The notes beneath the pieces were generated by a model. That model did no database searches. It had not been told where the DNA came from and worked only from the letters and a program-made list of their open reading frames with translations. Both the position numbers and the translations under genes were made by a program. Shown one piece after another: positions 1 to 7,065 of a DNA stretch of 23,922 nt; position 1 is the stretch's first letter; every line of letters starts with the position of its first letter. Source of the stretch: a virus; IMG/VR virus record IMGVR_UViG_3300017750_000117, positions 1-23,922 of that record; one strand, given 5' to 3'.

Positions 1-2629
1 AATTTTTGAAAGTAACACTAGGGATACTTACTACTCAGGGTTTAGAATATTCAAAGATACGGCAGATAGGATATCAATCCTTATATCAGACTCTGGTAAT
101 AATACAGATTACTCTAGGGTTAGGGCTGGGGACTTTGATGCCAATATTTGGTACTTTGTAACAATTACTAGCGATATGGATGGCAGTTTTTATACCTCAT
201 CTAACACTAAAATATATATAGACAATGTAATTCAGGCTAATTCTTCATATAATACTGGTTGGGATTCTAGTCACTCTGTAGGATATTCAGGTAGTGGCAA
301 GACAATGTTTTCTAAAGCACTAGTCCCCGACCCTGATACATTCTCGAAATTTCAAATTAAGAACTTTGCAATATGGAATGTCCAATTAGACTCAAATAAT
401 AGGACTGCTATTTATAATAGCGGAGCATTTACAACATTAAAAAATAACTTTGGGAACTATAATAAGTCAGGAAATTTAAAGGCTTATTGGGAGTTTAATT
501 CTGGAAGTAACTATGTAGAAGACCTTAGTGGGAATGTATCCAATGGCACAGTTACAGGAGCTAAATATGGTGGTTTCTTGCCCTTAGCTCTCTCAGATAC
601 CACAGTAGATGATGTAACTTATCATGGCTTTGTTACTAAGGCAGGCTCCATACGAGATACAATCAATTTACAGAATTCAAGTGCTAAGTCATCAAACTTG
701 ACTATTAGTGTAGGAGATTTTACCTATGAGAATGATAAGCTATCAAAACAGGTCTTGTTTGGTAATAAATACTATATTAATAAAACAGTAAAGGTTTATT
801 CTCAACCTATTAATAAATCAAATATAGATAGTTGTGTTCAAATATATAATGGTCGCTTAACAGATGTGGATATCAGCTCAAATGGATTATTAAATTTTAG
901 TTTTGCATCTAAGACTCCTTGGGACTTTATTACATTCCCACAAACTAAAACAAATACCACTCAGCAATACATTCCTGTAGTATATGGTAATTATACAGGC
1001 AATACTTATTCTGATAAAGTAACTAATATGGATTATTTAGTTCATCCTGTGCCTATTATGAGATTGGGCGATCCAAATCTTTTAGCAATCGCAACAAAAG
1101 CCGAGACTTCAATTTTACCACATTATTATGAGCCTGCTTTAAATGCTTTTATCCCATTAAACACATCAAATTACACGGCAGCAACTTTAAATCAAAACTC
1201 AGCATATGATAGTACTGCTAATGTTGCTGAAGTAGATAAGTCATTAAAAAGGTCTTTTAAGACAAGGCCAATTAGTATCACAGGCTCCGATGGCCATGAT
1301 AGTGGTAGTCATCAATTATTACTTCATAGTGGAAGTACTCAGGGAATGGGATATAGTGGTAATGGCTCTGCTAGTACCTATTTTAATTTTCCTTTAATAA
1401 ATGGGAAAATTACTGAGTTGGGACTACTAACTAAAGCGAATGTTGTAATCTTTGGAAGCCCTAATGGAACAAGCTATCAAAATATAGTTATATACTTTGA
1501 CACAGGAAATGAAACAATTGTTAATGCAAATAATGCAGGCTCATCAGGAACAGTTAACACATCAGGTAGTTTTTCTGGCTATACTGCTTATGATTATAGA
1601 AATATTCTAACTAATTATCAAGACTATGGCTACATATTACCACCTCTACGAATAAAGAGCCAAATTCAAAACAATCAAACTTTTGGAGCAACTGCAACTA
1701 CAACTGAGTTTCTAGCTCATTATGTAATTGAGTTTGATTTTACATCAGAATCAAAAGCGAAGGCAAGTTACAAGGAACTTGAAAAACTTGAATATATCTA
1801 TTTAGGCAACGATGGACTATCAAGTTCAATAACAGATACAACAACAGTAAGCGGGACCATAACATCAGGCCTGCACGCTCATCGTGACCTCTTGGCAAGA
1901 TTCACAGGATATGATGTCCCTGATTCTGATCTATATAATTGGTCAGATGATTTAAATGTTAACTCATTAAGGTCAGGGTGGAATTTAAGGTATTGGGCAT
2001 TAGAGCCTGTAGAGTTAAAGAAGGTCCTTCAGCAAATGCAGAAAGAATTTGCATTTATTTTCAAATGGCGACCAAACGGAGAGGGTTCTTATTGGACAGT
2101 TAAAGATAGTTACTCATCTGGAGATGTGGTCACTACTTTAGATATAGATGATATAAGCAATTTAAAAATTAATCATACACCATTTTCAGACTTAATCACA
2201 AAGATGGATGTCAATTATAAAAAGCACCCTGCTGAAGATAGAATGCTGCTAACTCAAACATCCCAAGACTCAACTTCAAGTCCAACACCAAGAGATAAAT
2301 GGAGCATTAGGACAAAAGAAAATCTGCTTTCTGTTGATCTTGAGATGAATGTAGATAAGCCAGGAAATGAAGATGTAGGACACGCTAACTCAGACCCAAA
2401 TGATGGATATGCTGATTATTATATGAGCATATTTGGAGATATAAAAAAGGTAATCTCTTGTGAAATAGTTAATCCTGCTAAGGGTTATATCTTAGAAACA
2501 GGAGATATAATCAAGTTTGATATTGACGAGATAAAGCCTTTTGGCGGGGATTGGAGTAACTATTATATGATTACAAGTATTCAAAGAAACATTGGAAAAA
2601 TAAAAATAAATTGTAGAGAGGTAGGATAA
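1..2629 (+). CDS. Large phage tail protein with LamG-like domain, 5'-truncated by window edge
   Basis: The frame is open from base 2 to the stop at 2627–2629. The first ATG (176) is internal, so the N-terminus lies outside the window. The visible part is about 875 residues. The first ~150 residues resemble a LamG/concanavalin-like jelly roll: a WYFVTIT strand, a KIYIDN strand, an IKNFAIWN strand and later LKAYWEFN. Such domains often bind carbohydrate. The rest is Ser/Thr/Asn-rich and beta-rich, with no enzyme motif that I recognise. The stop overlaps the next start (TAATG), showing translational coupling with another tail protein. I infer a tail-tip or baseplate protein, perhaps involved in host-surface binding. 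The family is not identified with certainty; position at the end of the late operon supports the structural call. Confidence 0.65.
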   Translation, partial: IFESNTRDTYYSGFRIFKDTADRISILISDSGNNTDYSRVRAGDFDANIWYFVTITSDMDGSFYTSSNTKIYIDNVIQANSSYNTGWDSSHSVGYSGSGKTMFSKALVPDPDTFSKFQIKNFAIWNVQLDSNNRTAIYNSGAFTTLKNNFGNYNKSGNLKAYWEFNSGSNYVEDLSGNVSNGTVTGAKYGGFLPLALSDTTVDDVTYHGFVTKAGSIRDTINLQNSSAKSSNLTISVGDFTYENDKLSKQVLFGNKYYINKTVKVYSQPINKSNIDSCVQIYNGRLTDVDISSNGLLNFSFASKTPWDFITFPQTKTNTTQQYIPVVYGNYTGNTYSDKVTNMDYLVHPVPIMRLGDPNLLAIATKAETSILPHYYEPALNAFIPLNTSNYTAATLNQNSAYDSTANVAEVDKSLKRSFKTRPISITGSDGHDSGSHQLLLHSGSTQGMGYSGNGSASTYFNFPLINGKITELGLLTKANVVIFGSPNGTSYQNIVIYFDTGNETIVNANNAGSSGTVNTSGSFSGYTAYDYRNILTNYQDYGYILPPLRIKSQIQNNQTFGATATTTEFLAHYVIEFDFTSESKAKASYKELEKLEYIYLGNDGLSSSITDTTTVSGTITSGLHAHRDLLARFTGYDVPDSDLYNWSDDLNVNSLRSGWNLRYWALEPVELKKVLQQMQKEFAFIFKWRPNGEGSYWTVKDSYSSGDVVTTLDIDDISNLKINHTPFSDLITKMDVNYKKHPAEDRMLLTQTSQDSTSSPTPRDKWSIRTKENLLSVDLEMNVDKPGNEDVGHANSDPNDGYADYYMSIFGDIKKVISCEIVNPAKGYILETGDIIKFDIDEIKPFGGDWSNYYMITSIQRNIGKIKINCREVG

Positions 2630-3693
2630 TGGCAAACTTAGATGTTCGCACACCAAGATTTTATTGTGATTACGCAAATTTTCTTATGAGTAGGGGGATT
2701 TCACAAAATAATAACTTTGACATCATAACAACAGATGCTAGTCATATTTCAGCAGTAAATGGAACAGAAGCAGAGCTTTTTGATATGAGGCCAATGAATC
2801 AGGTTGAGTTTAATACAACAGGCGATAGAGGTGGTCATGTAAATGTAACATTTGATATGAATACGGCAGGGTTCCGTGTTGATTTTGTAGCAATCTTAAA
2901 TCATAATATGATTGATGCTGATGCAAAAGTAAGAATTAGTGGAGATACTAATAGTAGCAATGGTCAAGCTACAACTAGAATAAATTCTGTAGATCACGCT
3001 AGTGTAGATTCTACACCGACTTTAGTTTTAGCAGATTGCTTAGGGGTTGATAGTGTCTCTGGGAATATTGCAACACCAAAAGGTTATTCGTCTAGCGGAA
3101 ATGAGGGACATACTATTATTACTTTTAGTGAAATGAATGAAAGATATTTTGGTGTTCAATTTGAAGGAAGCGATGGTAGCAATTTTAATGCATCAACTAA
3201 CTTAAAAATTGGATGTATTATGTTAGGGCAATATTACGATATGCCTCATAGCCCAGACCTATCTATAAAACGAAGTATAGTATTTGATGGGGTAACAACA
3301 CACCGATCATTAGGCGGGCAAACGTATTCTAATATGATTCATAGTGGAAGACGTTCTGTTAGCGATGAAAATAAGACTCCATTTCACACTTATTATTCAT
3401 CTTTTGGGGCTTATGGAGGTAGGATGGTTTATGATATGAACTTTAGCTATATTAACTCAACAGATTTGATGCCTGGAAATTATAACTTACCACAATCAAG
3501 TACTGATTCAGTTATTGAAGACATATGGAACAAAACAAATGGTAATCATATTCCATTTATATTTTCAGTTGATAGTACTAGCATGGCTCAATCAGACCAT
3601 ATGTTTGCTAGATTTGCTAATAATACATTAGAAACAAATCAGGTAGCAGATAAGGTTTGGAATGTCAAAATGAAAATACAGGAAGAATTTTAG
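2629..3693 (+). CDS. Putative phage tail protein (unknown family)
   Basis: A 354-aa protein whose ATG shares its A with the stop of the preceding tail gene. It has no signal peptide, membrane segment or catalytic motif. The sequence is rich in Asp, Asn, Ser and Thr and has short alternating hydrophobic strands (for example around residues 65–95), as expected for a beta-rich virion protein. The C-terminus (KVWNVKMKIQEEF) resembles the strand with which many phage tail-tip proteins end. It is the last gene before a convergent terminator and the attachment site, so it closes the tail module. Structural role is inferred from context; specific function is unknown. Confidence 0.55.
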   Translation: MANLDVRTPRFYCDYANFLMSRGISQNNNFDIITTDASHISAVNGTEAELFDMRPMNQVEFNTTGDRGGHVNVTFDMNTAGFRVDFVAILNHNMIDADAKVRISGDTNSSNGQATTRINSVDHASVDSTPTLVLADCLGVDSVSGNIATPKGYSSSGNEGHTIITFSEMNERYFGVQFEGSDGSNFNASTNLKIGCIMLGQYYDMPHSPDLSIKRSIVFDGVTTHRSLGGQTYSNMIHSGRRSVSDENKTPFHTYYSSFGAYGGRMVYDMNFSYINSTDLMPGNYNLPQSSTDSVIEDIWNKTNGNHIPFIFSVDSTSMAQSDHMFARFANNTLETNQVADKVWNVKMKIQEEF

Positions 3694-3698
3694 GCTGG

Positions 3699-3714
3699 AC
3701 CATATTGGACACGA
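3699..3714. repeat. attP-flanking direct repeat, copy 1 (16 bp)
   Basis: ACCATATTGGACACGA occurs here and again, identical and in the same orientation, at 3899–3914. The start-to-start distance is exactly 200 bp, and the two copies flank the tRNA-derived attachment core. Paired repeats around the core are typical of arm-type integrase or excisionase sites. That role is inferred from position. Confidence 0.7.
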
Positions 3715-3719
3715 GAATT

Positions 3720-3739
3720 GACCTAATTTGACCTAATTT
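3720..3739. repeat. Tandem 10-bp repeat in attP arm
   Basis: GACCTAATTT is present twice back to back (3720–3729 and 3730–3739), and GACAC follows directly. The spacing is about one helical turn. It lies in the left arm of attP and may bind integrase or excisionase; binding is inferred. Confidence 0.6.
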
Positions 3740-3770
3740 GACACATTACTTGCTATTTCATCTTTACAAA

Positions 3771-3794
3771 AAAGCCCCTATATTAAGGGGCTTT
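3771..3794. terminator. Bidirectional rho-independent terminator between tail genes and integrase
   Basis: AAAGCCCC (3771–3778) pairs with GGGGCTTT (3787–3794) across an 8-nt loop. An A-run before the stem supplies the U-tract for leftward transcripts. The right side gives a shorter U-tract. It lies between two convergent units, the tail operon (+) and repressor/integrase (-), as expected for a shared terminator. Confidence 0.75.
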
Positions 3795-3817
3795 ATCGAG
3801 GAGAAAAGGACTTAAAT

Positions 3818-3861
3818 GCCCTCGTAGTTCAACGGACAGAATAGATGCCTCCTAAGCATTA
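3818..3861 (+). other. attP core: 5' half of tRNA-Arg(CCT)
   Basis: The sequence folds as the first half of a tRNA. It has acceptor 5' strand GCCCTCG (3818–3824), T8/A9, a D-stem GTTC (3827–3830) with GAAT (3839–3842) and GG in the D-loop, and anticodon stem GATGC (3844–3848) with GCATT (3856–3860). The 7-nt loop CTCCTAA puts CCT at positions 34–36. No T-arm TTCGA and no 3' acceptor strand follow, so this is not a whole tRNA gene. The integrase gene ends inside it (stop 3859–3861). Together these mark the phage attachment core, with a host tRNA-Arg(CCT) gene as the predicted attB. Confidence 0.8.
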
Positions 3862-4935
3862 GGAAGTGGCTAATATATAAGGACTTACAGGCTCCTGTAC
3901 CATATTGGACACGAATTTAGAGAACTTCTTCATTGCCTGCTGCCTTTGATCTTGAATAATCCTAGCATACCATCTACGAGTTGTTTGAATATCAGCGTGA
4001 CCTAAATGCTCTGCTACTTGTTCAATTGAGCATCCAGAAGAAAGCATAAAAGAACCACAGGTAGAACGAAGCACTCTTGACGTAAATGGTATTCCGCTAT
4101 TTTTTGAGAGTTTTGCTAGACGTAGCCCAACTTTTTTTGCAGAATATCCCATAGGCTGACTTCGATATGAATACTTCATTAATATATCCATAACAAGCTC
4201 AGGAACGAATATTGTTCTTTCCTTATCAGCTTTCTCAATTACCTTTATTGTCTTATTAGTAAAATCAACTCTATCCCACGTTAAAGACAAAAGACCATTA
4301 AGCCTACAACCTGTATATAGATACATTACAAATATCTCATAAGTCTCTTCGTCCATAGGTGTCGCAAGAATCTTATTGACTTGATCTAGCTCAAGATAAT
4401 AAGGGTCCTTACTCTTAACAGTAAACTTAAAGAGCTCAGAAGGCATCTCTTTGACGAGTTTATCCTTATGGGTCATAGCTACATTAATTATTGATTTCAT
4501 AGCCCTTATATCGACATTTAGGCCATTAAGCTTTCTCTTAGGAAAATGCTTACGAAAATCAGTTGAGTCAAGGTTTTCTATCGGGCAGTTAGAACCTAAA
4601 GCATCTGAGAAATTAGCGAATGCATCGTGGTACTTATTTATAGTTAACTCTTTAATGGGCTTTTCTCTTTTTAGGTTTTTCCATTCTAAGCCTGTTTTAA
4701 AGAACCAATCATATAGTACTGCAATTGTAACTTGCCTGTTCGTTCTTTCAAACTTAAATCCCTGCTTCATTCTCTTTTCCATCTTCTCCCATTCTAATCT
4801 TTCTTTTTCGGCTTGCTCACTACTTCCATTAAATGTAAATCCTGTTCTTAATGGATTGCCATGCCTATCTTTCTTTTGGTAATCAGTATACCTTATTTTA
4901 TATTTATTAATTGTTAATTTTGTTTTACTTGCCAT
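3859..4935 (-). CDS. int: Tyrosine recombinase (phage integrase)
   Basis: A 358-aa site-specific recombinase that should join phage attP to a bacterial attB and, with a directionality factor, reverse the reaction. The N-terminal ~170 residues hold an arm-binding-like basic region and a helical core-binding domain. The C-terminal catalytic domain shows Arg211 (TGCRLNG), a Lys near 235–238 (EKADKER), R287-V-L-R290 in the place of the usual HxxR, His313 (LGH) and the nucleophile Tyr323 (RRWYAR). The first residue of the HxxR box is therefore Arg instead of His, which is unusual. The start overlaps the repressor gene by 11 nt, so the two are co-transcribed. The last codons run into the tRNA-derived attP core. 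Confidence 0.93.
   Translation of the reverse strand: MASKTKLTINKYKIRYTDYQKKDRHGNPLRTGFTFNGSSEQAEKERLEWEKMEKRMKQGFKFERTNRQVTIAVLYDWFFKTGLEWKNLKREKPIKELTINKYHDAFANFSDALGSNCPIENLDSTDFRKHFPKRKLNGLNVDIRAMKSIINVAMTHKDKLVKEMPSELFKFTVKSKDPYYLELDQVNKILATPMDEETYEIFVMYLYTGCRLNGLLSLTWDRVDFTNKTIKVIEKADKERTIFVPELVMDILMKYSYRSQPMGYSAKKVGLRLAKLSKNSGIPFTSRVLRSTCGSFMLSSGCSIEQVAEHLGHADIQTTRRWYARIIQDQRQQAMKKFSKFVSNMVQEPVSPYILATS
3899..3914. repeat. attP-flanking direct repeat, copy 2 (16 bp)
   Basis: Identical to 3699–3714. It lies inside the 3' end of the integrase gene, on the other side of the tRNA-derived core, as expected for an arm-type site. Just before it, ACAGG-CT-CCTGT-ACCA (3887–3902) looks vaguely like a collapsed tRNA T-arm plus ACCA, but it is coding sequence. 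Confidence 0.65.
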
Positions 4936-5284
4936 TAGTGTCGTCCTTTTTTTCTATCTGTTCTTTTATTTTATCGAGTTTTTCTTTCAGGTTTTTAATT
5001 ACATTTTTTTGTAATTCAATAATGTAAGATGCTTCAATAGTCACGTCTAATTCCTTGTCTTTTATTAGTTCGTCAATAATCTCAATATTGTCCCCATCAA
5101 TCGTAATCAATGTATTAGTAGCATCTGCAACAGCTTGTACGCTTTTTATTTGTATATTTGTAAAAATACCCTGCTTCCATTTGTAAAAAACAGTTCTAGA
5201 CATACCTGTTCTTTTTGCTAATTCAACAATAGATAAATGTGGATTATTGTCCATCATTGCTTTTATTACTTGTTGTTTGTTCAC
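4925..5284 (-). CDS. HTH (XRE-like) lysogeny repressor candidate
   Basis: A 119-aa DNA-binding protein. Residues ~16–40 form a helix-turn-helix (LSIVELAKRTGMSRTVFYKW). The C-terminal third (~90–115) is a charged heptad-like helix suited to dimerisation. There is no S24/LexA-type self-cleavage domain, so if it is the immunity repressor, induction would not use RecA-stimulated cleavage. It is transcribed divergently from the Cro-like gene and upstream of, and overlapping, the integrase, which is a common lysogeny module. A 20-bp near-palindrome lies 25 bp before its start and is a likely autoregulatory operator. The role as main repressor is inferred from position. Confidence 0.7.
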   Translation of the reverse strand: MNKQQVIKAMMDNNPHLSIVELAKRTGMSRTVFYKWKQGIFTNIQIKSVQAVADATNTLITIDGDNIEIIDELIKDKELDVTIEASYIIELQKNVIKNLKEKLDKIKEQIEKKDDTNGK

Positions 5285-5308
5285 TATTACAATTCACTTT
5301 CCCCCCAA

Positions 5309-5328
5309 ATTGTACCTTAAGTTACAAT
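5309..5328. promoter_or_regulatory. Near-palindromic operator candidate in the lysogeny switch
   Basis: ATTGTACCTTAAGTTACAAT is an 18/20 palindrome: ATTGTA/TACAAT arms around a CTTAAG centre, one mismatched pair. It lies in the 120-bp gap between the divergent repressor and Cro-like genes, close to the repressor start. This is where a dimeric HTH repressor would be expected to bind. No binding data. Confidence 0.5.
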
Positions 5329-5393
5329 AGGATACAAGTTGTTTCCAATAAATAAAAAAAAGTTTTTGATTATGTAAACTCTTTAATATATTC

Positions 5394-5413
5394 TGTACAC
5401 AATTTGTTAACAA
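5394..5413. promoter_or_regulatory. Two TGTTAACAA-type boxes, 11-bp phase, before the early operon
   Basis: TGTACACAA (5394–5402) and TGTTAACAA (5405–5413) start exactly 11 bp apart, just before the Cro-like gene. The same box with the same spacing occurs at 17397–17460 and 17717–17736. A poor promoter (TATATT near 5387, TTGATT upstream) may lie just before, so a bound protein would sit on or after the transcription start. Confidence 0.55.
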
Positions 5414-5424
5414 TTAGGATGAAC

Positions 5425-5610
5425 ATGGGAAATACAAAATTAGTTACGGAGTTAAAAAGCCAAGAGCGAAGCATAGCGTGGTTAGCTCGTAAATGCAAGA
5501 TTTCTAGAGCTTATATGCATAAGATGATTTATGGAAAAAGGAACTTCAGTATAAAGTATCAAAACATTTGCTCTGAGGCATTAGGATGCGGGTCCTTATT
5601 TAATGATTGA
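5425..5610 (+). CDS. Cro-like small HTH protein
   Basis: A 61-aa protein starting at ATG 5425, preceded by AGGA with 5-nt spacing; an in-frame ATG at 5419 and TTG at 5404 are weaker choices. Residues ~17–45 (SIAWLARKCKISRAYMHKMI) form an XRE/Cro-type helix-turn-helix and nearly fill the protein, so it is a minimal DNA-binding module. It is the first rightward gene after the switch, divergent from the repressor, which is the usual place for a Cro-type early regulator. The next gene overlaps its end by 8 nt. Confidence 0.7.
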   Translation: MGNTKLVTELKSQERSIAWLARKCKISRAYMHKMIYGKRNFSIKYQNICSEALGCGSLFND

Positions 5611-5788
5611 TAGATGGATTCCACAGAAAAATTTACCTAAGTACACAGGAATGTCTCGTACTTGGTGTCAAAGATTATTGAAACATACCAAAGGTCTTAT
5701 CATAAAAGTGGTAGACAGAACAAGTCGTAAACCAACTAAACTTATCCTGCGGAGCAGTCTAGATCAGGCTGATTGGAAAACATCTTAG
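5603..5788 (+). CDS. Small HTH protein, excisionase-like
   Basis: A 61-aa basic protein overlapping the Cro-like gene by 8 nt. IPQKNLPKYTGMSRTWCQRLLKH (residues ~6–28, quoted in part) resembles the MerR/Xis-type winged-helix recognition region, followed by a basic wing-like KVVDRTSRKPTKLIL. Short early-operon proteins of this form often act as recombination directionality factors or early regulators. Its stop lies at the first arm of a set of hairpins ending in a terminator, so it may be the last gene of a short immediate-early transcript. The excisionase role is a guess from size, fold and position. Confidence 0.5.
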   Translation: MIDRWIPQKNLPKYTGMSRTWCQRLLKHTKGLIIKVVDRTSRKPTKLILRSSLDQADWKTS

Positions 5789-5866
5789 TCCCCCTTATTC
5801 ATATCCTTCTTGTTATTGGGGACTCCGCTACAGAGGGGAGTTCAACGTCAGGCTCCCCTCTTTTTT
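5787..5866 (+). terminator. Terminator with competing hairpins (attenuator candidate)
   Basis: Three stems can form. P1 is AGTCCCC (5787–5793) with GGGGACT (5818–5824). P2 is ACTCC (5822–5826) with GGAGT (5837–5841). P3 is AGAGGGGAG (5832–5840) with CTCCCCTCT (5853–5861), followed by a T-run (5861–5866). P3 plus the T-run is a good intrinsic terminator. P2 shares bases with both P1 and P3, as in terminator/antiterminator switches. It would end the short early transcript unless antitermination occurs. Confidence 0.7.
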
Positions 5867-5869
5867 ATT

Positions 5870-6091
5870 ATGCGGATTAAAATATATAAAAATAATAAGA
5901 AATCAATTGAAGCGTTAGCCCTAACCATTACAAAAATGGTTTCTCGAAAGGGGTACACAGTAACTCAAGATGGAAAGAAAGAGTTTACTGTTCAAAGTCT
6001 CACTAAAACAGAAGAGCAAAATTTTATCAAAACACTTGTAAGTAAGTGGTGTGATAAAAATGGAGTCAGGTACGAATGTTTTACAAAATAA
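5870..6091 (+). CDS. Hypothetical protein, 73 aa
   Basis: Starts at ATG 5870 directly after the terminator T-run; the frame is open further upstream, but that part lies in the hairpins. It has no clear ribosome-binding site. The protein is Lys-rich with an alpha/beta pattern and no recognised domain or membrane segment. Placement right after a terminator implies that it, and all downstream early genes, need readthrough or a separate promoter. Confidence 0.5.
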   Translation: MRIKIYKNNKKSIEALALTITKMVSRKGYTVTQDGKKEFTVQSLTKTEEQNFIKTLVSKWCDKNGVRYECFTK

Positions 6092-6198
6092 AGAAGAATC
6101 TGTTTCCAATTATCGTAATCATAGCATTGAGCATTGTATCTATTAATGCCATTGCTACAATAATCAATAAGGAGTATAAAGTTGAATCAACAAAGTAA
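6076..6198 (+). CDS. Small single-span membrane protein, 40 aa
   Basis: The ATG at 6076 overlaps the end of the preceding gene. Residues 1–8 are basic (YKIKKN), residues ~9–30 form one hydrophobic segment (LFPIIVIIALSIVSINAIA), and a short polar tail follows, so the topology is probably N-in. The stop overlaps the next start (6182), which fits a coupled operon gene. Similar small proteins in phages include holin-like, superinfection-exclusion or membrane-anchor proteins; which of these applies cannot be decided. The signal-like composition also allows an exported peptide. Confidence 0.5.
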   Translation: MFYKIKKNLFPIIVIIALSIVSINAIATIINKEYKVESTK

Positions 6199-6739
6199 AG
6201 TAGTTCGATTTGAAAAGGCAGTTGTTATTTTTGCCAACCTAGATAAGCCTGATACATTTTTTGGCGAGCCAGGAGCACATAAAGTAACTATTGCAGTAGA
6301 TGGTGTAATACAAAAAAAGATAGATGATGCTCATGGTGAATTAGGTGGAGAAGGCAAGATTGCAGGGTATAGGGTTGATGAAGATAAAGGCACAACGATG
6401 ACATTTAAGACTAGCCTTTATGCTAAAGATGGTGTTAAGAAATTTCCTAGACAATGGAATAGGAATAAAACACCATTGGATTCTCAACCTGAGCGAAATG
6501 ATGTTATCAATATAATCACTATCGCTAAGGCAACATCTGTTAATAAGGCGAAATATACAACATTCTACCTTGATGCAATTCAGTTGGTTGAGAAAAATAG
6601 TGTAGATGATGCACCATTTGATAATCTTGACCCTAATGAAGAGGTATTTCCAGAGGTTGCAAATGAGCCACCTACAGATGCGAAGTTACGTAAAGCACAG
6701 GCTGAAAAGTCTGAAGATGAGAAGATGCCTTGGGACTAA
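6182..6739 (+). CDS. Single-stranded DNA-binding protein, T7 gp2.5-like
   Basis: A 185-aa protein starting at TTG 6182, with AAGGAG seven bases upstream. The first ~135 residues are beta-rich with spaced aromatic and basic residues and resemble phage gp2.5-type OB-fold proteins. The last ~45 residues are acidic and probably disordered and end DEKMPWD, like the acidic tips with which SSB proteins recruit partners. It should coat ssDNA during replication and recombination. The resolvase-like nuclease gene follows with a 10-bp overlap, which fits a recombination/replication block. The family call comes from architecture and context rather than strong motifs. Confidence 0.65.
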   Translation: MNQQSKVVRFEKAVVIFANLDKPDTFFGEPGAHKVTIAVDGVIQKKIDDAHGELGGEGKIAGYRVDEDKGTTMTFKTSLYAKDGVKKFPRQWNRNKTPLDSQPERNDVINIITIAKATSVNKAKYTTFYLDAIQLVEKNSVDDAPFDNLDPNEEVFPEVANEPPTDAKLRKAQAEKSEDEKMPWD

Positions 6740-7065
6740 AAAACCCAAAACAAAAAGGTTATAGACACGAAGTCGAGTGTGTCGAGTGGGCGAAGAAGCA
6801 CGGACTCAATGCAGTCCGTGCTTTTGGCTCAGATGGTAGAGCCTTGGGCGAAAAATCTGACGTAGATGTCGTTATTACAAATCCTGATTTACCAAATGAT
6901 GATAAACTTAAAAAATTAAAGCTACAGGCCAAGTCTAGGGCAGCATTCCCTAAATATTTCAGCCTTGGCAATGCAGATATTAAAGTATTTAAAGCCAATA
7001 GACAGAGGTCTATGGCATTAGTTGATTATGAATGGCTCTTAGAATGTTTGAGCCGTGTCCAATAA
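6730..7065 (+). CDS. Holliday junction resolvase-like PD-(D/E)XK nuclease
   Basis: A 111-aa protein from a TTG at 6730, overlapping the SSB-like gene. It has the compact Hjc-like layout: KGYRHE with Glu14, AVRAFGSDGRALGEKSDVDVV with Asp46, and LQAKSR with Gln66-x-Lys68, giving the E…D…(Q/E)xK metal-binding set. Such enzymes cut four-way DNA junctions or branched DNA before packaging. Length is near the usual 110–130 aa. The neighbouring ssDNA-binding protein supports a recombination role. Substrate is inferred from the family. Confidence 0.75.
   Translation: MGLKNPKQKGYRHEVECVEWAKKHGLNAVRAFGSDGRALGEKSDVDVVITNPDLPNDDKLKKLKLQAKSRAAFPKYFSLGNADIKVFKANRQRSMALVDYEWLLECLSRVQ

Noticed and set aside
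3818-3902. Complete tRNA-Arg(CCT) gene
   Set aside because: Only the 5' half folds. The ACAGG/CCTGT…ACCA at 3887–3902 has a 2-nt loop and no 3' acceptor strand, and it codes for the integrase C-terminus.
4451-4882. 143-aa rightward frame opposite the integrase gene
   Set aside because: Antisense shadow of a well-supported integrase; hydrophobic composition without a start signal.
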